Shown piece after piece: positions 1-9,831 of a stretch of 64,000 bases of DNA. Position 1 is the first letter of the stretch; every line of letters begins with the position of its first letter. The stretch lies in the NCBI GenBank assembly GCA_039621445.1, contig CP154955.1:47910086-47974085 (forward strand), in the 5' to 3' direction. This DNA is from Euglena gracilis. Taxonomy: Eukaryota; Euglenida; Euglenophyceae; Euglenales. Position numbers and translations under genes: made by a program. The notes under the pieces were generated by a model that was not told the origin of the DNA, ran no database searches, and worked only from the letters and a program-made list of their open reading frames with translations.

Positions 1-249
1 CGGGGGGGGGGGGGTGCGCTTTTATTTGAACTCTGCGCTCGTGGCGGCCCCGTGCTTCTATTGGGGCGGTTCGGAGGGACCCCCCACAAGGGGGGGTCCG
101 GGGAACCCACCATTTGGGTGTCAATTGGGTTCCCAAAATAATGTTCCGCAGGGGGTCCCAAATGTGCTGAAATATGCGGGAATATGCACCAATATGCTGG
201 AAAATATGCGGAATACGTATGAGTTTTACAAAACCGGGCCAGGTTTGGA

Positions 250-590
250 TCCCCACTCATTCCTTCATTTCAGACCATTTTGCTCCAACTTGGTGCCATT
301 TGGGGCTATCGTCGACCATTTTTTGGTCATCTTCGACTGTTTTCAGTCATTTTGGGGCCATTTCAGGCCAGTTTGGGCCATTTTAGGCCTTTTTAGTCAT
401 TATTTACACTACAGAGTCATTTTACAGCCAAAAACAACCCAAAATGGCCAAAAGTGGTCGATAATGTTCCAAAACAACCAAAATATGACTGACAGTGGCC
501 AAAATGGCACCAAAATGACCCAGCAATGGCTGACTGTGTCAAAAATTATACAAAATGGACACAGAACTGCGCAGAAGGGCCCGAAATGGC
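250..590. repeat. Degenerate AAATGGCC-type inverted array
   Basis: The left half (about 280-400) repeats variants of GGCCATTTT and the right half (about 420-590) repeats the complement AAAATGGCC, so the stretch is a loose inverted array. The open frames across it reflect this low complexity. No gene is recognised in the first 600 bases. Confidence 0.55.
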
Positions 591-600
591 AAGAAAAATG

Positions 601-1160
601 AATTAGATAAAAAATTTGCAGGCAGTATACTTAATTGGCCATTTAAGGATCAGTTTGTGACAGAGAACAACAGAAAATGCTCCCAACCATGGCAAATAGT
701 GCCCAAAAATGGCCCATTGGACCACTCCTTGCTGTGAATCAAATGCACAAAGCAATGCACATTTTTCACTGATACACATAAAATCAAAAAATAACAGACG
801 ACAAATACAGACGAAGATTTTTGTTTGCTGCACACCGATTCATGACAAAAACATAATAATTAGGGGACAGAGATGCCACAGATGTCTGGTTTTTTGCTTT
901 CTTTGCATTAAAAGGGCAATAACAATTGTTAGCAAAATGATTTTTGCAATGTGTTTTGTTGAAATTTGGGGAACTTCAGGAAAATGACGAAAATTCATTT
1001 TTTTGCAAAAAAAAATTGTTTGAAAAATTGTGGTAGACAATTGGAGTCAATGCTTTATCAGGTATTTGGGTTGGACATTTTTGGGTCATTTTCTGCCAGT
1101 TTTCAGGCACTGTGGCTCCTCCAGGTTGCTCATACACACCAATTCATTAAAAAAAAAAAT
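601..1160. other. AT-rich stretch without recognised gene
   Basis: Only short open frames on both strands. No conserved motif, splice-bounded exon or repeat boundary could be supported. Confidence 0.5.
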
Positions 1161-1204
1161 AATAATATTCTCTTCAGACTGTGATGTACAAACATTTTTA
1201 GGTC

Positions 1205-1490
1205 TGCGGCATATAAAATCCCAAAATGTCCCAAAATGACCCAAAATGGCGAAAAATGGCCCCAAAAGGAGGGAAAGGTCCCAAAATAGTGCACAATGGC
1301 CCAAATTGACCCAAAATATGTGGTCAAGCAAAATCAAAATGTGCGGGAATGGACAAACACGCTGTGGGAAAATCCTGCAAAAACATCGAAATATGTGTTA
1401 AATATGCGCAAAATATGCAAGATATGCGCTTTTGGCCAAAAAAGTGCAATATGCGCTAAATATGCGAAATATGCGCAAAATATGCACTTG
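1205..1490. repeat. CCAAAATG and ATATGCGC short-motif arrays
   Basis: From about 1215 to 1330 the motif CCAAAATG and close variants recur every 10-14 bases. From about 1390 to 1485 the motif ATATGCGC(A/T)AA takes over. Both are degenerate simple repeats. Confidence 0.6.
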
Positions 1491-1610
1491 GGAGGAGTCA
1501 AGGTTGGGGCGGGCATGGCCACGGTGTGGAACTGCCCGTCGTTCATGTCGACAGAGCCAGGGTAATCAATCTTAGGCCCAGGCCCCCGCGTCCCAGAGCG
1601 GTGAATGCTA
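1480..1610 (-). CDS. Putative exon, unknown protein
   Basis: On the minus strand an open frame reads through GPGPKIDYPGSVDMNDGQF followed by HTVAMPAPTLT, with C/G-rich third positions unlike the flanking repeats. It lies downstream, in minus-strand sense, of the exon at 2195-2327 and may belong to the same gene. I do not recognise the family. Splice boundaries are not resolved; a GT within CCCAAGTGCAT could be the donor. Confidence 0.4.
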
Positions 1611-1740
1611 GGGGAAGGGGTGACCAGACCGTCCCCGGGAGAGCATCAAGGATCCCCCGGACGTGGCCATCCGGGAAACCCTGTGGCGCTGGTTGGGGGG
1701 TCGACCCCCACACCCCCATCCTGGACCACCCACCGTGGGG

Positions 1741-1945
1741 GTTTGCAACGGAAAGTTCTTTCTTTGCCGAGGGAAGTTTATTGAAGAAAAACTGGACAGC
1801 CGGAAATGCGGGAAAGGGTGGCAACCCAGCAACCCAGCCAATGGCACCGCCCTCCCAATTTGTAAACCCCGGGGGACTTCAATTCGAACTGTGGCTGAAG
1901 ACGGGGAATTCTGTTCAGAATGTTTTCACGTGCCTGTATTGAAGG
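1741..1945 (+). CDS. Possible Cys-rich exon, unknown
   Basis: A plus-strand frame contains about seven cysteines in a C-x5-C, K-C-G-K-G-W, P-I-C, F-C-S-E-C-F pattern, which could be a metal-binding or secreted segment. It lies between two minus-strand exon candidates, so it may be an unrelated fragment or an accident of an open frame. Function unknown. Confidence 0.25.
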
Positions 1946-2194
1946 GCGGAGCACCATTGCTGGGGCTTCCATTCGCGGAGGGCTTAACCCACACCTGTGC
2001 TAATGGGACCCCCAAACCCCCGGGGGAAAGTCGCACACACCTACCGGAGCCACCCGGGTGGCATTCTTCGCTTTAAAAACTCCCAGGGGGTCCCCCCCAA
2101 CCAGCCCGGCTGGGACCCCCCCAAAAAAATCAGCTGTCCAAAGACCCCCTTGGGGGGTCTGGCCCTGGACCCACAGCCCCACCCAAGAGGAGGG

Positions 2195-2327
2195 GGTCAG
2201 GAGATGAGAGGAGGCCTGGTCGGGGTCGCCCTGCATTGCGGAATAGATGTAGTCGTGGCCGAAGAACACGGACCAGTTCTTGTTGGTGTAGTACGCATTG
2301 CCGAAGAGGGGCACACCATGGGGTCAC
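2195..2327 (-). CDS. Putative exon, unknown protein
   Basis: The minus-strand frame reads VPLFGNAYYTNKNWSVFFGH and continues DYIYSAMQGDPDQASSHLL. It is rich in aromatic residues and has C-ending codons, as expected of real coding sequence. It does not match a family I can name. It is probably the upstream neighbour of the exon at 1480-1610. After about 2195 the frame runs into C/G-tract repeat. Confidence 0.45.
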
Positions 2328-2596
2328 GACCCCGCTTCATGCTGGGGGGCCCAGGGATGCCACTGCGGAAAAGTGCCTGCATAAATGACCCCATTCCTTC
2401 ATTTGGCTCCACCTGGTGTTTTCTCGAAGTTTGTCACAACTGGCTGACGTTCAAAAAAAACTGCACCCTGAACCAAAAAAGAAAATGTCTGAAAATGGTG
2501 AAACATCATTTTCAAAGAAAATGCTGACCGTAAAGCCAGGTTGGCTGGTTCAGATTTGAGTTTAAGAAGGGAAAAACATGACCCCAACGGGTCCCA

Positions 2597-2727
2597 GATA
2601 CCCCCCCTGTGGGCACTGTGGCTGTTCGTTTGGTAACTTTATCCCCTCTTCTGGCCTGGCGCTGTTTTTTGCCTCTGGCCCTTTTCTTCTGTGCGAGGAG
2701 CCTGGCGGGACTTACCTTGTGAATTGT
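2597..2727 (-). repeat. Dispersed repeat carrying a splice-donor-like site
   Basis: Read on the minus strand it contains CAAGGTAAGTCCCGCCAGG followed by a purine-rich stretch and GGCCAGAAGA. The same order occurs on the plus strand at 46418-46560, and part of it at 43520-43580. The AAG/GTAAGT core is a textbook 5' splice site. It may be a duplicated exon-intron junction or a mobile element carrying a donor. Confidence 0.55.
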
Positions 2728-2772
2728 GCCCCCCCCCAGTAGTGCACCTAAACCCCCCCAATCCAGAAGGAG

Positions 2773-2774
<2 letters not shown>

Positions 2775-2804
<30 letters not shown>
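2775..2804. repeat. (AC)n microsatellite
   Basis: About 14 uninterrupted AC dinucleotides. Confidence 0.95.
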
Positions 2805-2805
<1 letters not shown>

Positions 2806-3111
2806 AAAAACACCCAAAGACCACCACCAGCATGAGAACAAAAACACCCTTTACAGACACAGGTCTTTAAACAACTGGTGGGTTGCCGCGTGATAAAATT
2901 GCTATCCCTTGCATTGTTGCATTTCAAGTTGGGGGGGGCTCAGTTTGCACACACTCCGCATGCGAAGTCGTGCGGCTTGAAAAATTCGGGCAAACTGCAA
3001 ACATTGGGAGACCAAGTTTGCCTATAAATAGGTTTTGCGGATTCCCTCAGAGCCATGTCCGCAGGATTGTTTGACAACCTGATCACACACGTAACATGCG
3101 GAGGAAAGCAA
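2805..3111. other. Intergenic or intronic, nothing recognised
   Basis: No convincing coding segment. On the minus strand the reading frame of the interrupted exon at 3389-3988 can continue across the 3120-3380 insertion into this stretch, but that is not supported independently. Confidence 0.4.
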
Positions 3112-3388
3112 CATCATCCCAGGGTTTTTTTTTAAGACCGGGGGAGGGGGTCCCCCCCATCCACCCACCCCCTGAGAGGGTCCCGGGGGACCCACTCACT
3201 TTTCCCCGAAAATGGCCAAAAATCAGGAAAAAATGCTAAAAATAGCACCTTTTCAAAAAATTTCGGCCCCTTTGGCTACCAGAAGAATATCCCCCCTGGG
3301 GAGATCCCCAAGGGGGGGGGGGTCGGCCGGACACACCCACCCCTCCCGGGGTTGAAGATTTAAAAAAAACAAGAACCCTGCATCAGCC
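3112..3388. mobile_element. CAGGG-ended hAT-like MITE (M0), 261 bp
   Basis: The element is 3120-3380. It begins CAGGGTTTTTTTTTAAG and ends as the complement of CAGGGTTCTTGTTTTTTTT. The flanks CATCATCC (3112-3119) and CATCAGCC (3381-3388) match at 7 of 8 positions and look like an 8-bp target-site duplication. The interior holds G/C-tract blocks and AAAATGGCC motifs as in its relatives at 3482, 30701 and 42439. Confidence 0.7.
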
Positions 3389-3988
3389 CCGCCGAACCCC
3401 ATCGGGGCCGTGGGCCGCCCGTCACGCCTGTCAGCTTGACGACCACCTCGATGCTGGCGACGGAGGTGAGGGGGACGCCGCCAGGCTTTTGCTTAAGGCC
3501 CCCCGGGGGGGGGGGGGGGTACTGGCTAGCCAATTGGCTAGACACTGGAAAAAGTGGACTAGCTAGACCCCCCTCCCCCCGGGGGGGGGGGGGTCCGGGG
3601 GTCCCCCGGACTGATTTTGTTCCAAAAATTCCCAAAAATGGCCAAAAATGGGCATTTTTGGCCATTTTTGGGGGTCCCAAAAAAAATTTTCGGCGCTTCG
3701 CGCCGGTCACTGGAAAAAAATTTTCCACTAGCTAGCCCTGCTAGCAGACCCCCCCCGGGGGGGGGTCTGCTAGAAAACCCACTAGCCAAATTTGGACTAG
3801 CTGCAGTCCAGCCCCCCCCCCCCCCGGGGGGGTACTGCAATCCCTTAAGCAAATGCCTGGACGCCGCGAAGGTACGACCCAACCGCAGAGCCGCTGGCGA
3901 CGGACCCCAGGTCCAGGGGGTCTGCGGCACAGGGGACAAAAGGTGGGGTCCCTGGGGCAGGGCTGGGCAGGAAGGCCTGGTGGAGTCG
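3389..3988 (-). pseudogene. Interrupted exon, copy A, unknown protein
   Basis: On the minus strand the frame RLHQAFLPSPAPGTPPFVPC, then AADPLDLGSVASGSAVGSYLR, is followed after a 378-bp insertion by GVPLTSVASIEVVVKL. The same exon, without that insertion, is at 8834-9015. The exon is cut a second time at 3997 by another element, beyond which the frame may resume at about 4527. I do not recognise the family. It cannot encode the protein unless both insertions are spliced out, and no GT..AG pair at the M1 edges would restore the frame. Confidence 0.6.
3474..3867. mobile_element. CAGG-ended hAT-like MITE (M1), 378 bp
   Basis: The element is 3482-3859, flanked by perfect 8-bp duplications GACGCCGC (3474-3481 and 3860-3867). 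Ends are CAGGCTTTTGCTTAAGG and the complement of CAGGCATTTGCTTAAGG. The homologous segment at 8834-9015 has GACGCCGC once and no insert, which is a direct empty site. The interior contains back-to-back C and G runs and the hairpin TTTTCGGCGCTTCGCGCC. Confidence 0.92.
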
Positions 3989-4526
3989 GGCCACACCATA
4001 GTGGGCATTTTTGTTTTTTTTAAAAAAAATGCAAAACAACGTGTCTTATTTTTAAAAAAGCACCAAAAAAGAATCAAAAAAAAACAAAAGGGAAAGTTCT
4101 TTCAAAAAACTTGTTATGAAATACCCAAACAATACTTTGAATCGGACAAAATTCAAAAACTGCAAAAAAAACAAACATCAAAAACACCCCCGAAAAAGCA
4201 AAAAAAATACAATTTGACCCCTGCAGCCCTGGGGGTTTCGGAACCACCACCCGAGCCATCCGCCACCTATGGGGGGGGAGTCCCATCCCTGGGGGTCCAC
4301 CAAACTTTAAAAAAAAAAACCCGCCTGGTCGACACCCACCTATTTTTTTTAATTTGTGGAAGGAAGTTTCTGGCAGAAACGACCTGGAAGCTGCCAAAAA
4401 TGATTGAAAATATGCATTCAAAAAAGAATTGTTTTCTAACAATGTTTAAAAAAAACATTGTTAGAAATAAAATAAAAAATAAAAAACGACGTCAAAAAAA
4501 ACAGGCGTGCCCACTAAGGGCCACAC
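3989..4526. mobile_element. CATAG-ended poly-T/A element (P), 522 bp
   Basis: The element is 3997-4518, flanked by perfect 8-bp duplications GGCCACAC (3989-3996 and 4519-4526). Ends are CATAGTGGGCA and the complement of CTTAGTGGGCA. Just inside each end are T-run/A-run palindromes. A truncated copy with the same left junction is at 9008-9215, and a relative with CATAGCTGGC ends is at 10741-11165. Confidence 0.85.
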
Positions 4527-4932
4527 CATTAAACTCCCCCCTTATAGTGCTGCGGGGCCAGTAGAGCTGCGGGTTGAAATAATGCGGCACCCCCCCCCAA
4601 TAGTGCGGCACCCCCCCAAAACATAGCAATGTGAAATGCATAGAAGCCGGTGCAGCCAACTGCAGGCAGCTTTTGTAACCCGCAGAGAGGGGAAAGGGGG
4701 CAAATTCCCACCCGAATAACTCACGGAAGTCGTCCGAAGATGAACCACACAACCTCACTAGCCTCACTAGTAGGCCTATTGAGCCACAAACAGGGGTTCT
4801 ATGGTGATAGGCCGGGACTTTAGTGTCCATAGTGCGGCTGTCCAAATAGCGTGCGCGGGGGTACTGACACTCGGCCAAATGGGGGGGGGGGGCCATAACA
4901 CCACCACCCCTTCGCTTTCCCCCCCAGTTCAC
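4527..4932 (-). other. Open frame upstream of the interrupted exon
   Basis: Across element P the minus-strand frame of the exon may resume as NPQLYWPRSTIRGEFNGVA and stays open to about 4932, passing SSSDDFRELFGWEFAPFPL. Part of it (4585-4625) is a repeated AATAGTGCGGCAC + C-run motif that also recurs near 4835 and 4976, so how much is coding is unclear. Confidence 0.3.
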
Positions 4933-5255
4933 CCCTCCCCCCCCCTGGGGAGGGACTCAGTGGCCAAAAAAAATCAATAGTGCTGCCAAAAAAAACGTCA
5001 TCCAACCCCCCCCCGGGGGGGGGGGGGGGGATTCAAAAAAACCAGCATTCGCTCAAAAACCAGTCAAGGAGGCACTGGATGGCCAATGGACACAAAGCCA
5101 AAACACACAACGTGGCCGAAAAAAACATCACCCAGTCAGATAATCGGTGGATTGCAAAAAAAAATTGGCACTTCACACTGACGGGGGAATCCCCACCTCA
5201 GTACCGAGCGCATGACAGCCAAAGACACGGGGGGACCAAACACACAATTCATTCT
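4933..5255. other. C/G-tract block, no gene recognised
   Basis: Contains back-to-back C and G runs (about 5008-5031) and motifs AATAGTGCTGCC and AAAAAACGTCATCC. No element boundary could be fixed. Confidence 0.4.
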
Positions 5256-5450
5256 TTAGATTTGGCCGCTACTTGGTATGATGTGCCTGGACAGGTGGAT
5301 ATCCAGAGGCAAGACCAAAATATGTCCTTTCATTCCCTGAGTCTTCTTGACCGAAAAAGAATAGGTTGGGGGAAACACACCAGCTGCTTCAGAGCCACCA
5401 ATGCAGGTGAGGAGCAGCAAAATCACTGAGAATATTCTCCAGCGTCTCAT
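5256..5450 (-). CDS. First exon of a putative secreted or membrane protein
   Basis: A minus-strand ATG at 5450 opens a frame starting MRRWRIFSVILLLLTCIG, then GSEAAGVFPPTYSFSVKK. Basic n-region, about 11 hydrophobic residues and G-S-E-A-A form a classic signal peptide with a likely cleavage after SEA. The frame stops at 5256 after 64 residues, so this is either a very short secreted peptide or, more likely, exon 1 of a longer gene continuing towards lower coordinates. An upstream in-frame start (5513) would add residues before the signal peptide and is less likely. Confidence 0.5.
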   Translation of the reverse strand: MRRWRIFSVILLLLTCIGGSEAAGVFPPTYSFSVKKTQGMKGHILVLPLDIHLSRHIIPSSGQI

Positions 5451-5639
5451 TTTAGAACAGCACCGGCAAGAAAACACTGCATAAGAGGATGGAGAAGGAT
5501 TCAAGCGGGGCATAATCTCATGTGCATTTTTTCACTTACAGTCACAATCTGCGGTGTGTTGTTCTGAGAGAGAGAGAACATGAAACTTGCAGTGTTTGTT
5601 TCTGCACATCGAAATGTTAAGATCTGTTCAGCACACAAT

Positions 5640-6180
5640 TTATGAATCACCCTAACAAATTTCGGATCAAATTCCTATTTAAAATTTCAGTGGGATATTC
5701 TGGGGATTATTTAGTCGTTAACTGGGAATTTTCCTTATGTCCACTATAAGCAAATTTTGGCTTTAACGACTATTTAATCCATATTTCTAATTCTTTGTGA
5801 ATTAAATAGTAAAATATACCGAATTTTGTTTGGGATCAACATTCTGAATCACCCAAATTAATTTCGGCTTAAACTCCTATTTTCATGTCGATCACAAACA
5901 AAATTCGGCTTAAACTCCTATTTCATTCAATCAGAACCTCAGATTTTGGATTATTTAGTCGTTTGATAGGGATTTATCTTATACGAACATGGATCCTCGG
6001 ACATAAGCAAATTTCCCAATTAACGACTATTTAATCTATTCATAATCTTAGATTCAGATTATTTAGGAATTTGATCCAGAATTTGATTGAATTCGACCTA
6101 CGGAATTATTCAAGCATTTTCTGTATCAAATTCCTATTTAATCCTCTCACAAAGAATCAGGCCGAATTAAATAGGCGTTT
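5640..6180. repeat. AT-rich island with three imperfect palindromes
   Basis: Three fold-back units share arm sequences GGATTATTTAGTCGTT / AACGACTATTTAATCC: 5703-5778 and 5948-6035, each with about 35-nt arms, and 6056-6144 with arms GATTATTTAGGAATTTGAT / ATCAAATTCCTATTTAATC. Shorter copies of TCGGCTTAAACTCCTATTT lie between them. The base composition is sharply different from the G/C-tract DNA around it. Confidence 0.8.
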
Positions 6181-6639
6181 GTTCCAGATTTTGTGGATTC
6201 CAGGTTGCACATTTTGTGGATTCTTAAAACATTTGCACAACTGAACACCAATGTAAAACTGAATTGTGAAAAAAACTGGTCAGTCTGGTGTAAGGTGTAA
6301 GTTGTAAGCTGATGTAAGTTTTTCTGAATCACCAATGTAACACCGCATTGTGAAAAAACGCTAAAAAACCACAATCAAACCTTTTTATTTATGTCTTTTG
6401 AATTGATTTAATCTTAGCTGCCCCTGAGAAACAAATTCATCATTTCAATGAACGATCAAATTCAGATGAAACTATGCTGTCGACGTGGCCAACCCAGGGC
6501 ATTGGACTCCAAACACATGACAGGGAGGAAGGGAGAGGTCATGTAGAATGAAAATTTGAGAGTTATTTTGCGCCGAAGCACAATAGAAATACAATTTTAA
6601 AACCGTAAAAGCAGCGTGGGTGTTGCGCCGACGCGCAAC
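6181..6639. other. No gene recognised
   Basis: Short direct repeats of CACCAATGTAA(A/C)AC-GCATTGTGAAAAAA occur at about 6248 and 6329. Otherwise nothing supportable. Confidence 0.45.
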
Positions 6640-7590
6640 GTTGACCAATTCTGATGCAACATGAGTCTCGGGCAAAAAAAATTTTTCGGTTTTTTTCGAC
6701 TTTTTTGACCCGGTTTTGACCCAAAGTCAACGGGTTGGCGGCCCAAAACGGGGCGCCAGCGGGTCGAAGAACGCTCATTTTCGGCTCAAAAACAGTTTTT
6801 CCGGGTCCGGGCGGCCAAAAAACATCGTTTCGGGCAAAAATTTTTTTTCTATTTTTTTCGACTAATTTGGCCGAAAACGGCGGACAGAGGGAAAAGCGTA
6901 CAAAATGGCCTAAATTGGCTGAAAAACGGCCATATCTCGGGCTAGGCGGTGAGCTGCGGGGAAACCAAAATCCCAGTAGAAAGAGCGTTCCAAGGGCTTC
7001 AATTTCCTTTGATTTTGCATCATTTTCGAGAAATTTTGAAAACATTGTTTTTTTGACCCCCACCCCCCAAAAACGGCTAAGTCGAACAGTGGAAAAAGTG
7101 TACAAAACGGCCATCCGGGCCAAAAACGGCCGTATCTCGGGCCAGGCGGGGAGTTGCGGGGAAATCAAAATACCGGCAGATGGGGCGTTCCAAGGGCTTC
7201 CAATTAGGTCTCCGGACATTTCCTTTGATTTTGCTTCATTTTGGAGATATTTTGAAAATTGACATTTTTTGGCCGAAGTGGCGGAGTCCAAGGGGGGGGG
7301 CTTAAAAAGGGGGGTTGGCCAATCCTACCCAGTTTGAACCCCTTCGCGCATGAATAACTCGGACCTGGCGGGGAGTTGGGGGTCAAACCCAGGTTATTCG
7401 GAAACTAGGAATCCAGTCGCTCGCGACTGAAAAAAAAAATTTCGGGAACGGGGCCGGGATCATGGTGATAATCCGCCGGTTCCCGAGGTGGCCCCGAGGG
7501 GGGGGGAGGGGGGGGTTCGGGGGGGGGGGTTTCCCCCAGTGGTAAGCTTCGCTCTTACCCATAAAGGGATAGCTCAGCGACCCCCCCCTT
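6640..7590 (-). repeat. Composite repeat copy C1 (one 162-bp unit, two 200-bp units, head)
   Basis: In minus orientation relative to the copy at 51.3 kb: one 162-type unit (6670-6845, GGCCAAAAAACATCGTTTCG), two 200-type units marked by ATCTCGGGC (6935 and 7131, period 196), then the head with the palindrome CAGTCGCTCGCGACTG (about 7414) and GGTAAGCTTCGCTCTTACCC (about 7541). The distal end near 6640 lacks the GAGCTCAGCACTATTC terminus seen in other copies. Confidence 0.85.
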
Positions 7591-7746
7591 ACCCCCTGAC
7601 CTCTACCCTCACCCTCCGTACCCCCCTGACACCCCCTTACCCTCTTCCCCCCTCCATTCCCCCCATTACCCCCTTGCCTCTCCACACTTCGTGCTGTATA
7701 TGGAGTTTAAGTTTATTATATCGAGAACTGTTTAGGACACAGTTTT
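7591..7746. repeat. CCCTNACC-rich low-complexity stretch
   Basis: From about 7583 to 7680 variants of ACCCTCACCC and TACCCCCTGAC follow one another. No gene. Confidence 0.5.
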
Positions 7747-8516
7747 TGAAACCGTGTATTGGGGGCTCTGGTTTCACGCCCGAACCGGCGGCCGAGGAAT
7801 CACGGCCAATTTCGCCCAAAACACCCATGTTTGGGGCTGTTTTGGGCGACTTTGGCCCAAATGGGCCTCCGGTCAAAAATGGCAGATTCCACACTTATGA
7901 AGCCATGTTACCCATCAATTGAAAGCTCTTTTCAAGGACTTTCGACAGATGGCCACAGGATTCGGCCATGATGCGCGCAGCGCTTATTTTCAGCGATTGT
8001 GTGTTCCAAAATTTGACATCCTAATTTGTCAAACCCCACAGCTCAGGTTGCATATTGCATATCAAACGAACGGTCTCGCCAACACCTTTCGCTTGGTACC
8101 CACAGAACTCAGCCAGATTGCAAAGCGCTCTCAAAATCAGCGATCGCATTTTTCCGCATTTTTCGGCCCATTTGTATATCTGAAATTGCACTTTTCAGCT
8201 GCCATGTTGCCCATCGATCGAAAGCTCTTCTCAAGGGCTTTCAGCAGATGGCCTTAGCTTTCTGCCATGCTGCGTGGTATTCTACTTCAGAAATTCTCCA
8301 AAATTGGCCAAAAGGAAACTTTTCCTCAAAAACCCCCAATTTTGGGCCCAAGACCACCCAATAACTGCTCAAATATGATTGCCACCTGTCTACAAACCCT
8401 TTTGGACACTTTTTGGCACTTTTTATTTTGGGTCTCCTAGACGCCGTTTTCATGCCCGAACCGGCGTCCTGGACGCCGGTTCGGGTGTGAAACCAGAGCC
8501 CCCATACACGGTTTCA
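7747..8516. mobile_element. Element with 43-bp terminal inverted repeats, copy 1
   Basis: Left end 7747-7790 (TGAAACCGTGTATTGGGGGC... CCCGAACCGGCG) is repeated inverted at 8474-8516 with one indel and one substitution. The interior has a repeated sub-unit containing CATCGATCGAAAGCTCTT and TTTCAGCAGATGGCC. A homologous copy is at 29147-29964. No convincing target duplication immediately outside; the true end may lie about 20 bases further left. Without coding capacity. Confidence 0.75.
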
Positions 8517-8564
8517 ATGACATTTTTGGGCATATTCAGAACATCACCAACCTTTTTGTGTCAA

Positions 8565-8760
8565 GAACTGTTTGGGCCAAGAGTTAGGGGGAGCCCAGGG
8601 GCGGGGACCGCGGCGCCTTCGGCGCCGCGGTCGCCCCTGGGCCCCCCTAAAACCTTGGCCCAAAACACTGTTCTTGTTTGAAACCGTGTTTTGGGCGAAG
8701 ATTTAAGACTTTTAAAGACTCAAAATCGGCCCAAACACGGTTTCAATTCTTGGAATTAAT
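8565..8760. repeat. UUCG-hairpin repeat, copy 1
   Basis: Two convergent blocks, CAAGAACTGTTTGGGCC and GGCCCAAAACACTGTTCTTG, flank a long GC stem closed by GGCGCC-TTCG-GGCGCC (about 8612-8628), followed by TTTAAGACTTTTAAAGACT. The same parts, in different order, are at 22705-22830. Confidence 0.7.
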
Positions 8761-8830
8761 GGGGTGTTGCACCAATGTGCAAGCACACATTGTCACACTC
8801 AGTTTTCAGTTTTTTCAGTCTCGTCTCAGT

Positions 8831-9015
8831 TTACATCAGCTTGACGACCACCTCGATGCTGGCGACGGAGGTGAGGGGGACGCCGCGGAGGTACGATCCG
8901 ACCGCAGAGCCGCTGGCGACGGACCCCAGGTCCAGGGGGTCTGCGGCACAGGGGACAAAAGGCGGGGTCCCTGGGGCAGGGCTGTGCAGGAAGGCCTGGT
9001 GGAGTCGGGCCACAC
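8831..9015 (-). CDS. Exon copy B, unknown protein
   Basis: Minus-strand frame VARLHQAFLHSPAPGTPPFV, PCAADPLDLGSVASGSAVGS, YLRGVPLTSVASIEVVVKLM then stop at 8831. It is the uninterrupted counterpart of 3389-3988. At 9016 it is cut by the same CATAG element as copy A, so it is a duplicate made after that insertion and is probably non-functional. About 45 bp present in copy A next to the GCTGA motif are absent here, apparently deleted between GCTGA direct repeats. Confidence 0.6.
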
Positions 9016-9215
9016 CATAGTGGGCATTTTGTTTAAAAAAAAAATGCAAAACAACGTGTCTTATTTTTTTTAAAAAAGCACCAAAAAAGAATCAAAAAAA
9101 ACAAAAGGGAAAATTCTTTCAAAAAACTTGTTATGAAATACCCAAACAATACTTTGAATCGGACAAATTCAAAAACTGCAAAAAAAAACAAACATCAAAA
9201 ACACCCCAATTTGCT
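9008..9215. mobile_element. Truncated CATAG element in copy B
   Basis: Begins with the same left junction as at 3989 (GGCCACAC then CATAGTGGGCA) and matches the first about 190 bp of that element, then similarity is lost near 9207. No right end or second duplication. Confidence 0.75.
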
Positions 9216-9264
9216 CCCCTCCCCATCTGGGTCCTTTGGAGTGCGGCAGAGGAAGAACCTTTCA

Positions 9265-9430
9265 GAGTGACATAGAGGTGAGATAGAGGAAGAGGTAGAG
9301 GTAGAGGTAGAGGTGCATGACATAGAGATAGAGGTAGAGGCTTTCAACCTCTTCCTCTATCTCTACCCAGCCCTGGAGATAGAGGTAGAGGCTTTCAACC
9401 TCTTCCTCTATCTCTACCCAGCCCTGGAGG
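9265..9430. repeat. GAGGTAGAGG palindromic minisatellite
   Basis: Two perfect 51-bp units (9325-9375 and 9376-9426) each fold on themselves: GAGATAGAGGTAGAGG pairs with CCTCTTCCTCTATCTC across CTTTCAA. Related arrays are at 27006-27090 and 27811-27905. Confidence 0.85.
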
Positions 9431-9831
9431 AGGAGGTGGGCAAGGGCGTGGCGCATTTTTGGGTGGGCGTGTTGAGCGCCGGATTCTGTCTTCTAACACA
9501 ATTCGGTCCGTGCTGCTTGTGATTTGGGCTGAATTCTCAGGCAAGGCCGACACTACCCCACAGGGTGCAGGACCCCCTGTCGAGGTGCAAACTTAACCAG
9601 ACAGGGGGGAGAGGGGGAACTTGACTGCCTAGCCCCACCGCATCTGCCCCGAAGCTCGTTTACGACTGCGGTAGCCAGCATAGGGCACCCCTTGCTAACA
9701 AGTATCCGAATCAAACAACAAGGCAACCCTTCTGCATAGGTGTTCACCCAAAATCCCTCATTCAAAATCTGAATGCCAAAGAACCACCACCCACCGATGG
9801 CACTCCAGCATTACATTGACAACCCCGCAGT
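9431..9831. other. No gene recognised
   Basis: Mixed-composition sequence with short open frames on both strands and no recognised motif or repeat edge. Confidence 0.4.

Noticed and set aside
3482-3859. M1 as an introner-type intron
   Set aside because: No GT..AG pair at the element edges removes exactly the element and one target copy, so splicing would not restore the exon.
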